NCBI GenBank assembly: GCA_030627155.1
Contig: DAOUSP010000062.1
Location: 1 to 7,053 of the forward strand
Direction of reading: 5' to 3'
Source of the DNA: Candidatus Aminicenantota bacterium
GTDB taxonomy: Bacteria; Acidobacteriota; Aminicenantia; Aminicenantales; Aminicenantaceae
DNA length: 7,053 bases
The notes beneath the pieces were generated by a model, which saw only the letters and a list, made by a program, of their open reading frames with translations, searched no databases and was not told where the DNA came from. Positions 1 through 6,525 of this stretch are shown here, in pieces. Within the stretch, counting starts at the first letter, position 1. Each line of letters opens with the position of its first letter. A program made the position numbers and the translations under genes.

Positions 1-96
1 TAATACGAAACTCCTTAGAAAAAAGATCTTTCATTTTAGGAGATATTTTAACTTTTTGGTTAAAGTTGCGGAATCGCTGCTTCCAATAATGATTGC

Positions 97-125
97 TTGG
101 CTTTTTTTTCAAAATATGGTATAAA
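97..125 (+). promoter_or_regulatory. sigma-70-type promoter of rpmB, extended -10
   Basis: The -35 box is TTGGCT (97-102), followed by a 17-nt spacer and a -10 box TATAAA (120-125). A TGG triplet directly before the -10 box matches the extended -10 motif (TGn). The predicted transcript starts near 132 and has a leader of about 25 nt before the rpmB ATG at 157. The promoter also rules out any rpmB start upstream of about 132, including the in-frame TTG at 97. Confidence 0.7.
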
Positions 126-156
126 TTCTTTTTTTATAAACATAGAGAGTGAGAAA

Positions 157-348
157 ATGCCAAAAGTTTGTGAGATTTGCGGGAAAGGCCCCATCTTTGG
201 ACATTCAATAAGTCATTCCCATAAAGCGTCCAATAAAAAGTGGAAGCCGAATTTGCAGCGTGTGAAAGCTCAAACTAATTCAGGAGTAAAACACATGTGG
301 GTCTGTACGAGATGCATCCGCTCAGGCCGGGTGAAGAAGGCCATATAA
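157..348 (+). CDS. rpmB: 50S ribosomal protein L28, zinc-binding form
   Basis: This 63-residue basic protein is a structural component of the large ribosomal subunit. It opens with MPKVCEICGKGP and ends with VCTRCIRSGRVKK, the conserved ends of bacterial L28. Cys5/Cys8 and Cys50/Cys53 form the two CxxC pairs of the zinc-carrying version of the protein; many bacteria have lost these cysteines in a paralogue used under zinc limitation. The length is normal for the family (about 60-78). The ATG at 157 is chosen because the L28 N-terminus begins there, a purine-rich AGAGAG (144-149) lies 7 nt upstream, and a longer reading would start inside the promoter. The gene is monocistronic here and converges on rel, with 29 nt between the two stop codons. 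Confidence 0.97.
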   Translation: MPKVCEICGKGPIFGHSISHSHKASNKKWKPNLQRVKAQTNSGVKHMWVCTRCIRSGRVKKAI

Positions 349-377
349 TATAGATCATAAAACATAAAGGATTAAAG

Positions 378-2528
378 TTATATTCTTTCCACTAAAAGAA
401 CTTCCTTTATTTTAGAAATTTCTTTTTTGATATTATTTAAATGTTCAATGTCTTTAATCTTAAGGGAGATTTTTATCTGAGCCTTCTTGTTAGGAAAAGT
501 AACTACGTCTGCCTTGGTTATGTTCCCTTCAAGCTTGGCGATGACTATTGTGATGCTGGCTATGACACCTGGGGAGTCTTCTGTTTTAATAAGAAGTCGT
601 CCTGTATAGATTCCTTTTGTTGATGTATCCCAGGAAACGTCAACCATTCGCTGATTATCTAAAATCTCTTTATCAATCAAGGGGCATCGCAAGGAATGTA
701 CAGTAATTCCTTTTCCTGCAGTGATATATCCAATGATTGGCTCTCCTTTGATAGGCGAACAGCATTTGGCGACCTTCACCATTGCGCCTTCGATATCTTT
801 GACCTGGACTACAGGCTTGGGTTTTTTGGAAGCAGGTGTAGCCATTTTTTTTAGGATAGTTCCTGCCATTTTAGGCATAATTCTTTCTGGGAAAATTTTC
901 TCCATAAGTTTTCTGTTGAGAACAAGTTTTCCAGTGCCAACGAGCACATAAAAATCTTCAAGATTTTTTATCCTGAAATGCGTTTCTTTGGAAATTCTAT
1001 TAAGAATCTCATGAGTTTTTATTGCCTCGGAGGGAATGGAATGTTTTTTTAATTCTTTTTCCCAGAGTTTTTTACCAAGAGCTTTATTTTTTTTCTTGTC
1101 TTGATAGTTAACCCACCGCTTGATGTGATGCCTTGCTGTAGAAGTAAAAGCAATATTCAACCACTCACGGCGCACCTGTTTTTCTGGAGATGTCAATATC
1201 TCTACAATGTCTCCAGCTTTAAGGATGGTTTTAAGTGGGGCGTTCTTCCCATTTATTTTTGCGCCACTGGCATGAAGGCCCACTTCAGTATGGATTTTAA
1301 AGGCAAAGTCCAAGGCAGAAGCCCCCAAAGGAAAAGAAATCCTCTTTCCTTTTGGTGTAAACACAGTAACTTCTTCTGGAATAAGGTTTGTTTTTAGAGC
1401 GGCAAGAAATTGTTTAGAGCTTTTTTGTTCTTTGTAAATCTCAACCATCTCTCTTAACCAATGCAGTCTTTTGTCTTCTTTGAGGACAGCGCGAGAGTCG
1501 ATTTCTTTATATTTCCAATGGGCCGCAATTCCGTTTTCAGCCAAATCGTGCATTTCATGTGTGCGAATTTGGATTTCTATGGTTTGTTTTTTTTCTGTAA
1601 TGATGGTTGTGTGAAGAGATTGATAGAGATTGGGCTTTGGCATAGTAATGAAATCTCTGAATCTATGTGGTAGGTGAGGCCAGTTTTCGTGGATGGTCCC
1701 AAGTGCATAATAACAGTTTCTTACAGAATTTGTGATGATTCTTAATGCCATGAAATCATATACCTGCTCAAAGTCGATCCCACGGCCTTTCATCTTATTG
1801 TAAATGCTATAAAGCCTCTTGGTTCTATAGGAGATTTCAGATGAAAGATTGTTTTTCTTCATGTGCAGCTCAAGAAGTCTTTTTATTTTTTTTAGCTCCT
1901 TTTCAGCTTCTTTCCTCTTGGGTTCTACTAAAGATAAGATTTTGAAATAATTCTCTGGGTCGACATAACGAAAAGACAGGTCTTCCAATTCCGCCTTTAT
2001 GCGTCCCATTCCAAGTCTGTTAGCGATTGGGGCATATATATCCAGGGTTTCTTTGGCGATCTGTCTCTGTTTAGATTCGGGCAAAAATTTCAGGGTTTTT
2101 AGATTATGAATCCTGTCAGCGAGCTTTATAAAAATGACTCGCAAGTCATCTGTCATAGCCAGTATGATCTTACGTATACTTTCGGCGCGCCGAGTTTCAG
2201 GAGGAGATTCCTGAACAAGGCTTATTTTAGTGACTCCTTCAACAAGATGAGCAATCTCCTTCCCAAATGTTTTCTGGAGGTCGAGAGGAGTCACGTCAGT
2301 ATCTTCAAGCACATCGTGAAGCAGGCTCACTGCAAGAGTTACGGCATCCATTTTCATTTCTGCCAACATGTTTGTGACTTCTAAAGGATGGCTTAGATAG
2401 GGTTCGCCCGAATGCCGGACCTGTCCTTTGTGTGCTTGAGCAGCAAAAACATAAGCTTTCTGGAGGAGGGTGATATCCTTCTCAGAAAAATATGAAGTTT
2501 TTTCTAAAATATCATCGAATCTTATCAT
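378..2528 (-). CDS. rel: bifunctional (p)ppGpp synthetase/hydrolase, Rel/SpoT family
   Basis: This 716-residue full-length Rel protein makes ppGpp/pppGpp from ATP plus GDP/GTP and degrades it, setting the cytoplasmic stringent response. Domains in order: HD hydrolase (about 25-180) with metal and catalytic residues His47, His71-Asp72, Glu75-Asp76 and KLADRIHN at 135-142; synthetase (about 225-340) with Asp258, YQSLHTT at 302-308 and Glu318 in IEIQIRT; TGS (about 387-447); helical region; conserved Cys region with Cys589-Cys590, His611 and Cys615; C-terminal ACT (about 640-716). The loop motif reads RFRD (289-292), a conservative form of the RxKD typical of bifunctional enzymes, not the ExDD of synthetase-only RelA. 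Both active sites look intact. The ATG at 2528 has GGATGG 12 nt upstream. The gene lies 32 nt after gmhB on the same strand, so it is probably the last gene of the waaF-gmhB-rel unit. No hairpin terminator is visible after its stop. Confidence 0.97.
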   Translation of the reverse strand: MIRFDDILEKTSYFSEKDITLLQKAYVFAAQAHKGQVRHSGEPYLSHPLEVTNMLAEMKMDAVTLAVSLLHDVLEDTDVTPLDLQKTFGKEIAHLVEGVTKISLVQESPPETRRAESIRKIILAMTDDLRVIFIKLADRIHNLKTLKFLPESKQRQIAKETLDIYAPIANRLGMGRIKAELEDLSFRYVDPENYFKILSLVEPKRKEAEKELKKIKRLLELHMKKNNLSSEISYRTKRLYSIYNKMKGRGIDFEQVYDFMALRIITNSVRNCYYALGTIHENWPHLPHRFRDFITMPKPNLYQSLHTTIITEKKQTIEIQIRTHEMHDLAENGIAAHWKYKEIDSRAVLKEDKRLHWLREMVEIYKEQKSSKQFLAALKTNLIPEEVTVFTPKGKRISFPLGASALDFAFKIHTEVGLHASGAKINGKNAPLKTILKAGDIVEILTSPEKQVRREWLNIAFTSTARHHIKRWVNYQDKKKNKALGKKLWEKELKKHSIPSEAIKTHEILNRISKETHFRIKNLEDFYVLVGTGKLVLNRKLMEKIFPERIMPKMAGTILKKMATPASKKPKPVVQVKDIEGAMVKVAKCCSPIKGEPIIGYITAGKGITVHSLRCPLIDKEILDNQRMVDVSWDTSTKGIYTGRLLIKTEDSPGVIASITIVIAKLEGNITKADVVTFPNKKAQIKISLKIKDIEHLNNIKKEISKIKEVLLVERI

Positions 2529-2560
2529 TTTTCAAGAATTTCCATCCTATAAAAAACAGC

Positions 2561-3160
2561 TCAATCTTTTGTAATATTAGTGTTTTTTTCTCTATCTAAT
2601 ATCCATTTTACAGCATCGAGCAAATTTTTTGCTACATGAGCAGGTTCGATACCTTTTGTCCTGAGTTTTTGCAAAGAGTCTTGGCCAAAACCAGTTAACA
2701 CAAGAACAGGTGTTGCCTTTATGTTTAGTCCAAAAAGGACGTCTTCCTCTTTATCTCCTATCATGTATGAATTCTGTAAATCTATGTGTAAATCACGAGC
2801 TGCTTGACAGGCCATCCCTGGATTGGGTTTTCGGCAAGAGCAATCTTTTTTGTATTTGGGGTTTTTTGATAAAGTGTAATGAGGGCAGTAATAAAACCCG
2901 TTGAAACGGGCATTATGCTCGGAAAAAACCATTCTCATTTTTTCATGAATATCATGAAGATTTTCTTCTTCAATGAGCCCCCGTCCAACACCCGATTGAT
3001 TTGTTGTTACAACGGCCAGAAGACCGGACTCGTTAATTTTCCTGACAGCTTCAAAGCTGAAAGGATAAACTTCTATCAGATGGAACGAATTTGGATAACC
3101 TACGTCTTTGTTTATCGTTCCGTCTCTATCAAGAAAAACAGCTCTTTTTTTTGTCATCAT
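2561..3160 (-). CDS. gmhB: D-glycero-D-manno-heptose 1,7-bisphosphate 7-phosphatase (HAD family)
   Basis: This 199-residue cytoplasmic phosphatase removes the C7 phosphate of heptose bisphosphate on the way to ADP-heptose for the LPS inner core. HAD motif I is FLDRDGTIN (Asp11 nucleophile, Asp13 acid/base), motif II is TTNQSG (Thr52-Thr53), and motif IV is GDKEED (Asp136). The zinc loop that marks GmhB is present: CPH at 92-94 and CSCRKPNPGM at 107-116, with Cys92, His94, Cys107 and Cys109 as ligands. The length fits the family. The start overlaps the waaF stop as ATGA (3160-3157); a second ATG at 3157 would give a 1-nt overlap. Neither has a clear Shine-Dalgarno sequence, so translation is probably coupled to waaF. 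The related imidazole-phosphate or histidinol phosphatases are less likely given the heptosyltransferase next door. Confidence 0.93.
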   Translation of the reverse strand: MMTKKRAVFLDRDGTINKDVGYPNSFHLIEVYPFSFEAVRKINESGLLAVVTTNQSGVGRGLIEEENLHDIHEKMRMVFSEHNARFNGFYYCPHYTLSKNPKYKKDCSCRKPNPGMACQAARDLHIDLQNSYMIGDKEEDVLFGLNIKATPVLVLTGFGQDSLQKLRTKGIEPAHVAKNLLDAVKWILDREKNTNITKD

Positions 3161-4161
3161 AAAAATTTTTGACAGGCAAGATAAACTTCTTCGGACTCAA
3201 TGCTCGTCATGCACCTGTGGTCAAAAGGGCATTCTCTGTATAAACAAGGCCAGCAAGGGACATCCTTTTTAATGACCGCTGAGGGTTCTTGAAATGGCCC
3301 TGTAACATGCGGGTTTGTAGGTCCAAACAGGGCAACGAGAGGGGTTTTTAAAGCATTTGCAATATGCATAGGACCAGTGTCATTAGTGATAAAAAGGTTG
3401 GCTTTATGGATGATTCCTGTCAGCAGGGGAAGCGAGGTTTTTCCAGCGAGAATGTGAGGCCTTTTTTTCATAAGGGCAGCAATTTCCTCAGCCAGCCCAG
3501 CTTCTTCACAAGAGCCGATGATAAGGATTTCTGCGTTATTCCTTTCTTGTAACATCTCCGCCAGCCGGGCAAATCTGGATATCGGCCACCTTTTTGCAGG
3601 ACCGTAATAGGCGCCAGGATTTAGAATAACAAGGGGCCTTGTGAAATCAATGCCAACGGATGTTAAAAAAGACACGGCTTCTTGTTCTTGATTTTGGCTT
3701 AAAGGGAGGGACAGCTCGGGAGGGGATGTTTTATACCCTAATCTGGAAATCAAATCGAGATAATAATACACATGGTGGGAATATGAAAATTGATGTTTCC
3801 TCGGCCTGACTCCTTTCGTAAGCAAGATGCGTCGGCCATCTGCAGCATATCCCCATCTTTGAGGAATACCTGCCATAAAGAATAGAAGGGCAGACGAGAA
3901 TGAATTGGTAAGGAGGAGGCCTACCTGAAAACCTTCCTCTTTTAAGCTGTTTGCAGATTGCCTCAGATTTTTTAAGTTTACATTGTCAGGCAGAGGGATT
4001 ACTCCTTTAATGAAATCAAAAGAAGAAAACAAATCTTTGACCCAACCTCGTGCAGCTATATGCATTTGATCTTCTGGAAAATTCTCATGTAAACTTTTTA
4101 TGGCAGGTATAGCAAGGATAGAATCTCCTATCCAATTTGGTGCTCTTACGAGAATCTTCAT
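3157..4161 (-). CDS. waaF: ADP-heptose:LPS heptosyltransferase II (GT9 family)
   Basis: This 334-residue glycosyltransferase family 9 enzyme is expected to transfer the second heptose from ADP-heptose to the LPS inner core at the cytoplasmic face of the inner membrane. The N-terminus MKILVRAPNWIGDSILAIPA carries the conserved GD (Gly12-Asp13, likely catalytic base). NPGAYYGPAKRWP (181-193) is the WaaF-type nucleotide/phosphate-binding segment with Lys190. NDTGPMHIANA (260-270) is the second nucleotide-sugar motif with Asp261. Near the C-terminus, C303-x2-C306-x4-C311-x5-C317 matches the cysteine-rich segment common in WaaF. No membrane segment or signal peptide is seen, as expected. The next gene, gmhB, makes a precursor of the ADP-heptose donor. 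WaaC, WaaQ or another GT9 specificity cannot be excluded from sequence alone. Confidence 0.92.
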   Translation of the reverse strand: MKILVRAPNWIGDSILAIPAIKSLHENFPEDQMHIAARGWVKDLFSSFDFIKGVIPLPDNVNLKNLRQSANSLKEEGFQVGLLLTNSFSSALLFFMAGIPQRWGYAADGRRILLTKGVRPRKHQFSYSHHVYYYLDLISRLGYKTSPPELSLPLSQNQEQEAVSFLTSVGIDFTRPLVILNPGAYYGPAKRWPISRFARLAEMLQERNNAEILIIGSCEEAGLAEEIAALMKKRPHILAGKTSLPLLTGIIHKANLFITNDTGPMHIANALKTPLVALFGPTNPHVTGPFQEPSAVIKKDVPCWPCLYRECPFDHRCMTSIESEEVYLACQKFL

Positions 4162-4168
4162 AGGTACA

Positions 4169-4197
4169 ATTTTATTCCTTCAAAGAAATCTTGTCAA
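4169..4197 (-). promoter_or_regulatory. consensus-like promoter abutting the waaF start codon
   Basis: Read on the minus strand, TTGACA (4197-4192, perfect -35) is followed by a 17-nt spacer and TAAAAT (4174-4169, 5 of 6 in the -10). Transcription would begin at about 4161-4163, on or next to the A of the waaF ATG at 4161. The message would therefore be leaderless or nearly so. A GAAGGA (4180-4175) lies in the spacer 13 nt before the ATG and could serve as ribosome binding site only on longer transcripts coming from the FmdB gene. Confidence 0.55.
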
Positions 4198-4234
4198 AAA
4201 GAGCATACAAGGCATAAAAAGAAAAGAGATTTGG

Positions 4235-4259
4235 AAGATTAAGAGCAGGCCTTAATCCT
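4235..4259 (-). terminator. possible weak terminator or attenuator after the FmdB-like gene
   Basis: On the minus strand, GATTAAG (4257-4251) and CTTAATC (4243-4237) form a perfect 7-bp stem with a 7-nt loop, extended by a G-U and an A-U pair to about 9 bp. The stem contains the stop codon of the FmdB-like gene. A U-rich stretch (about 4226-4215) follows, but only after several intervening bases, and the stem is A/U-rich. It would be an inefficient terminator at best, which allows some readthrough into waaF. Confidence 0.35.
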
Positions 4260-4527
4260 TTGGGGAGAGACTGACCTTTTTCTCTTTAACAGACTCTTTG
4301 CTGCTTTTGCCTTTTGTGTAGGACGTAGGCTTTTGCTCTGTGCTTCCCTTCCTGGCATAGTCAGTGACATACCAGCCGTTGCCTTTGAACTGGATTGCGG
4401 GAGCATTAATGATTTTTTTGACCGGTCCTTTGCAATATAAACAGTTTTTTATAGGCGTATCGCTGAGCTTCTGAATCACCTCGAAAACAGAGCCACATTT
4501 TTTACATTTGTATTCATATAACGGCAT
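4252..4527 (-). CDS. FmdB-family zinc ribbon protein
   Basis: This 91-residue small protein begins MPLYEYKCKKCG, the hallmark N-terminus of the FmdB/CxxC_CxxC_SSSS zinc ribbon family. Cys8-x2-Cys11 and Cys29-x2-Cys32 make one four-cysteine zinc site. The segment FKGNGWYVTDYARK (48-61) is also typical of the family, and the C-terminal 30 residues are a Lys/Ser-rich, probably disordered tail. Family members are widespread and are called putative regulatory proteins after the fmd (formamidase) operon, but no biochemical role is firmly established. The start is supported by GGGTGG 4 nt before the ATG and a strong promoter 42 nt upstream. It is the first gene of the minus-strand cluster, with a 90-nt gap to waaF. 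Confidence 0.9.
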   Translation of the reverse strand: MPLYEYKCKKCGSVFEVIQKLSDTPIKNCLYCKGPVKKIINAPAIQFKGNGWYVTDYARKGSTEQKPTSYTKGKSSKESVKEKKVSLSPKD

Positions 4528-4568
4528 TTTTCCACCCTGTATAAATAACCTCTCTAAATAAGAAAATT

Positions 4569-4596
4569 ATTATATCACAGAAACCTTAAAAATCAA
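4569..4596 (-). promoter_or_regulatory. sigma-70-type promoter of the FmdB-waaF-gmhB-rel cluster
   Basis: On the minus strand, TTGATT (4596-4591) is separated by 16 nt from a perfect TATAAT (4574-4569). The predicted start is near 4562, giving a leader of about 35 nt to the ATG at 4527. Element 1 ends 17 bp upstream of the -35 box, its target duplication (4605-4613) included, so the promoter itself was left intact by the insertion. Confidence 0.7.
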
Positions 4597-4604
4597 TATG
4601 TTGT

Positions 4605-4613
4605 GCACGAATA
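4605..4613. repeat. left target-site duplication of element 1
   Basis: GCACGAATA is repeated exactly at 4920-4928, just outside the other end of element 1. The bases beyond the pair differ, as expected for a staggered-cut insertion. Confidence 0.85.
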
Positions 4614-4636
4614 GTAAGCATCTCCATTTCCGTGAT
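4614..4636 (+). repeat. left terminal inverted repeat of element 1
   Basis: The sequence begins GTAAGCATCTCCATTTCCG and pairs with 4897-4919. The only mismatch is the second base (T against G). The same core recurs at 6767-6786 in element 2. Confidence 0.88.
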
Positions 4637-4896
4637 AGAGGAGGAAACATTGGGGGAGGTTTCGCTCCAGTCAGATTTTTAACGCCATTCCCTCGTCAAC
4701 CTTCTCGGCCCTGCGGAACTCCGCGTGTTTATTCGATCTCACTACAAGATGACCTCAGCCATCCTAAGGTGTTCCAATTATTTGTACCGTGCTCACACAG
4801 TCCTCGGGCCCGACTCCGTCGGGTTCCCAAGAAGAACGACTCGGGAAGGCTAAATCTTCCGATGTCGCTCAAACCCTCCCCCAATGCTATAAGGCC

Positions 4897-4919
4897 ATCA
4901 CGGAAATGGAGATGCTTCC
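4897..4919 (-). repeat. right terminal inverted repeat of element 1
   Basis: Read on the minus strand, this begins GGAAGCATCTCCATTTCCG and matches the left repeat at 22 of 23 positions. Confidence 0.88.
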
Positions 4920-4928
4920 GCACGAATA
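4920..4928. repeat. right target-site duplication of element 1
   Basis: This is the second copy of GCACGAATA. It directly abuts the stop codon (4931-4929) of the Memo-AMMECR1 gene, so the insertion occurred immediately 3' of that reading frame without damaging it. Confidence 0.85.
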
Positions 4929-6359
4929 TTATTGAAAAACAATCGCTTCAAAAATGAAAATGTCAGCTCCATATCTCCAGGCATTCCGTGACAAGCCAGC
5001 TTTCAGGCATGCTTGTTGTAAAAAAGTTTCCCTGTTCCAATGGTTTTCAACAGGGACTTGTGGGAGAAGAACCCCTCTTTTGTCGCCTTTGCATATGAGC
5101 AAGCCATGCTTTCCAACTATAATGCTTCGAGGATTATTGATTTTTTTTAATGGCGATAACACAGAGATTTCGATTTCTAAATCATTAAGCTCATCCAAAG
5201 AGACTGGGTTAAAGCGAACATCCTTGGTGGCAGCGTAAATGGATGCCTGAATTACTGTTTGGCATAAAGGAAGGATTGGATCGAGGTAGCCGATGCACCC
5301 TCGTAAACGACCGTGTTTTTTAAGGGTTACAAACGCTCCTCGTTTTACTAATAAGCGGGCATTTTCTGATGTGCAGTCGACAACTTTTCCTTCACTGATA
5401 AAAGAGTAGATGGCTGAGCGGGCGGTGTGCAGGAGTTCATCTTTTTCTTCGTCAGCAAGCAAAAACTCTAAGTGTGATGACTGAAAATAGACGGCAGCAG
5501 CAAAATACCCGACAACCTGGAATTCAGGGCCTCCGGTGGCAGATGAATCTGCATAATGGAGCGCTTTTACAAGAGCTTGTTCTTGATTTTTAGCGTAAAG
5601 CAACATCGCAGCAACAGGCCCACCGCCGCACATGATGTTTTCCCTTTGTTCAAGTTTGCGAATGAGCGTCTCGACCTTTAGCTCTTCAACAAGAGAAATC
5701 GTTATCCTGTCAATATCATTGGCTTTCTTCTTAGGATAAAAATGCGATAAATCTGTTGATACAACTATTAAAGCGTTCTTGTTTTTCAGTGTTTTTTGGA
5801 GGGCATTTGAAAGAATGTAAATTGTTTTTTTCTGGGGATAGCCCATGATAATCGGAACGATTTTTGCTTTCGGGAGGGTTTTTTGTATGAAGGGGATTTG
5901 AACCTCAATCGAATGTTCCTTCTGGTGAGCTTGAGGAATGTATTTGTATCCAGAAGCGCGGGAGATTTCCTTAGCAAGAGATTCCTCTATAGGGGCTATC
6001 CCTAAAGGTGTTTCATATCCACCTTGAGTGTAAATAGAACACCCTTGGAACCCGTGATAGTGGCTTGGCCCAATGATTATAACGGATTCATAATCTTTCC
6101 CTTGAATCAATTTATAAGCATAAGCAGCTACATGTGCTGAATAAATATGCCCTGCATGAGGGACAATAATAGCTTTAATGTCTTTTTGGGGAGCTTCAGG
6201 GTTTGCTTTTTCGAGCCATAGACTGATTTCATCTGAGAGAATATTAGCTTTAGCAGAATAAAATCTTCCAGCGCAAACAGGTTTTCGTATTCCCTGGGAC
6301 CAGGAAGCTGTGGTTATAGAAAGGATAAGGATTAAAGCAAAAAATGATTTTATCTTCAT
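4929..6359 (-). CDS. Memo-AMMECR1 fusion protein (AmmeMemoRadiSam proteins B and A), apparently exported
   Basis: This 476-residue protein carries two known domains. Memo (about 25-291) shows the conserved site residues in VPHAGH (His68), GPSHYH (His100), EHSIEVQIPF (His149), STDLSHFY (His206) and CGGGP (Cys244); the family resembles class III extradiol dioxygenases and can bind metal. AMMECR1 (about 304-474) carries the signature LRGCIG (352-357). In many genomes these are separate proteins B and A encoded near a radical SAM protein; the joint function is not established and no radical SAM gene is in this window. The N-terminus MKIKSFFALILILSITTAS looks like a Sec signal (positive n-region, hydrophobic core, Ser-x-Ser cleavage near 21), with no lipobox Cys. 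The ATG at 6359 is preferred to the in-frame TTG at 6395, which lies at or upstream of the predicted transcription start and would bury the signal. GAGGGA (6377-6372) lies 12 nt upstream of this ATG. Confidence 0.92.
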   Translation of the reverse strand: MKIKSFFALILILSITTASWSQGIRKPVCAGRFYSAKANILSDEISLWLEKANPEAPQKDIKAIIVPHAGHIYSAHVAAYAYKLIQGKDYESVIIIGPSHYHGFQGCSIYTQGGYETPLGIAPIEESLAKEISRASGYKYIPQAHQKEHSIEVQIPFIQKTLPKAKIVPIIMGYPQKKTIYILSNALQKTLKNKNALIVVSTDLSHFYPKKKANDIDRITISLVEELKVETLIRKLEQRENIMCGGGPVAAMLLYAKNQEQALVKALHYADSSATGGPEFQVVGYFAAAVYFQSSHLEFLLADEEKDELLHTARSAIYSFISEGKVVDCTSENARLLVKRGAFVTLKKHGRLRGCIGYLDPILPLCQTVIQASIYAATKDVRFNPVSLDELNDLEIEISVLSPLKKINNPRSIIVGKHGLLICKGDKRGVLLPQVPVENHWNRETFLQQACLKAGLSRNAWRYGADIFIFEAIVFQ

Positions 6360-6395
6360 TATCGAAAGAAATCCCTCTATAATAAAACCACACAA

Positions 6396-6424
6396 AATAT
6401 AGTGCTTAAGGGCGAAAAAATCAA
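6396..6424 (-). promoter_or_regulatory. promoter of the Memo-AMMECR1 gene
   Basis: On the minus strand, TTGATT (6424-6419), a 17-nt spacer and TATATT (6401-6396) give a good sigma-70-type match. The start would be near 6389, with a leader of about 30 nt to the ATG at 6359. The -35 box is the same as that of the FmdB cluster promoter. Confidence 0.6.
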
Positions 6425-6478
6425 ATGAAGAATGTTTTTAATGTAAAATTGTTTTTTTAAAATTCAACTTGAAATGAT

Positions 6479-6506
6479 TTGCTTTTTTATTTATCTTAAA
6501 TATAAT
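6479..6506 (+). promoter_or_regulatory. promoter of the small membrane protein gene
   Basis: TTGCTT (6479-6484), a 16-nt spacer and a perfect TATAAT (6501-6506). Transcription would start near 6513, a few bases before the Shine-Dalgarno sequence. This promoter is divergent from that of the Memo-AMMECR1 gene, with 54 bp between the two -35 boxes. Confidence 0.6.
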
Positions 6507-6525
6507 AAAAAAAAGGAAGAATGTA

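Larger units (their letters stand above)
4614..4919. mobile_element. MITE-like non-autonomous insertion element (element 1)
   Basis: This 306-bp element has terminal inverted repeats at 4614-4636 and 4897-4919 (22 of 23 identical, 21 contiguous). A second inverted block lies further in, CATTGGGGGAGG at 4648-4659 against 4875-4886. The element is flanked by a perfect 9-bp direct repeat. The interior is GC-rich compared with its surroundings (33 of 50 bases at 4801-4850 are G or C) and holds small hairpins: 4713-4724 (GCGGA/TCCGC), 4809-4823 (CCCGA/TCGGG) and 4824-4847 (TTCCC/GGGAA). There is no transposase or convincing ORF, so it would need a transposase supplied in trans. The element fills the gap between the Memo-AMMECR1 gene and the FmdB promoter. 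A 9-bp duplication is seen with several IS families, and I cannot assign one. Confidence 0.85.

Noticed and set aside
1..34. A minus-strand ATG at 34 giving 11 open codons (MKDLFSKEFRI) to the window edge, possibly a divergent gene.
   Set aside because: There is no Shine-Dalgarno sequence upstream on that strand, no convincing promoter, and the open stretch is short enough to occur by chance.
68..86. An imperfect inverted repeat (GGAATCGCTGCTTCC) upstream of the rpmB promoter as an operator.
   Set aside because: Only four base pairs are solid at the arms, and a short match like this is expected by chance.
97..156. An N-terminal extension of L28 by 20 codons from a TTG at 97.
   Set aside because: The TTG is part of the -35 box of a good promoter whose predicted start is near 132, and L28 proteins begin at the MPKVC sequence.
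441..3552. Several + strand ORFs of 60-98 codons lying opposite rel, gmhB and waaF.
   Set aside because: They are antisense shadows of well-supported genes, with no ribosome binding sites and no recognisable domains.
4729..4923. A 64-codon minus-strand ORF inside element 1.
   Set aside because: It reads through the right inverted repeat and the structured interior. It has no ribosome binding site or domain, and repeats of this kind often give spurious ORFs.
4598..4957. A 119-codon + strand ORF across element 1.
   Set aside because: It runs through both target duplications and both inverted repeats into the 3' end of the Memo-AMMECR1 gene. It has no ribosome binding site and the product resembles no known domain.
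6360..6395. A longer Memo-AMMECR1 protein from a TTG at 6395 (12 extra residues).
   Set aside because: The TTG lies at or upstream of the predicted transcription start, and the extension would place residues in front of a well-formed signal sequence that begins at the ATG at 6359.
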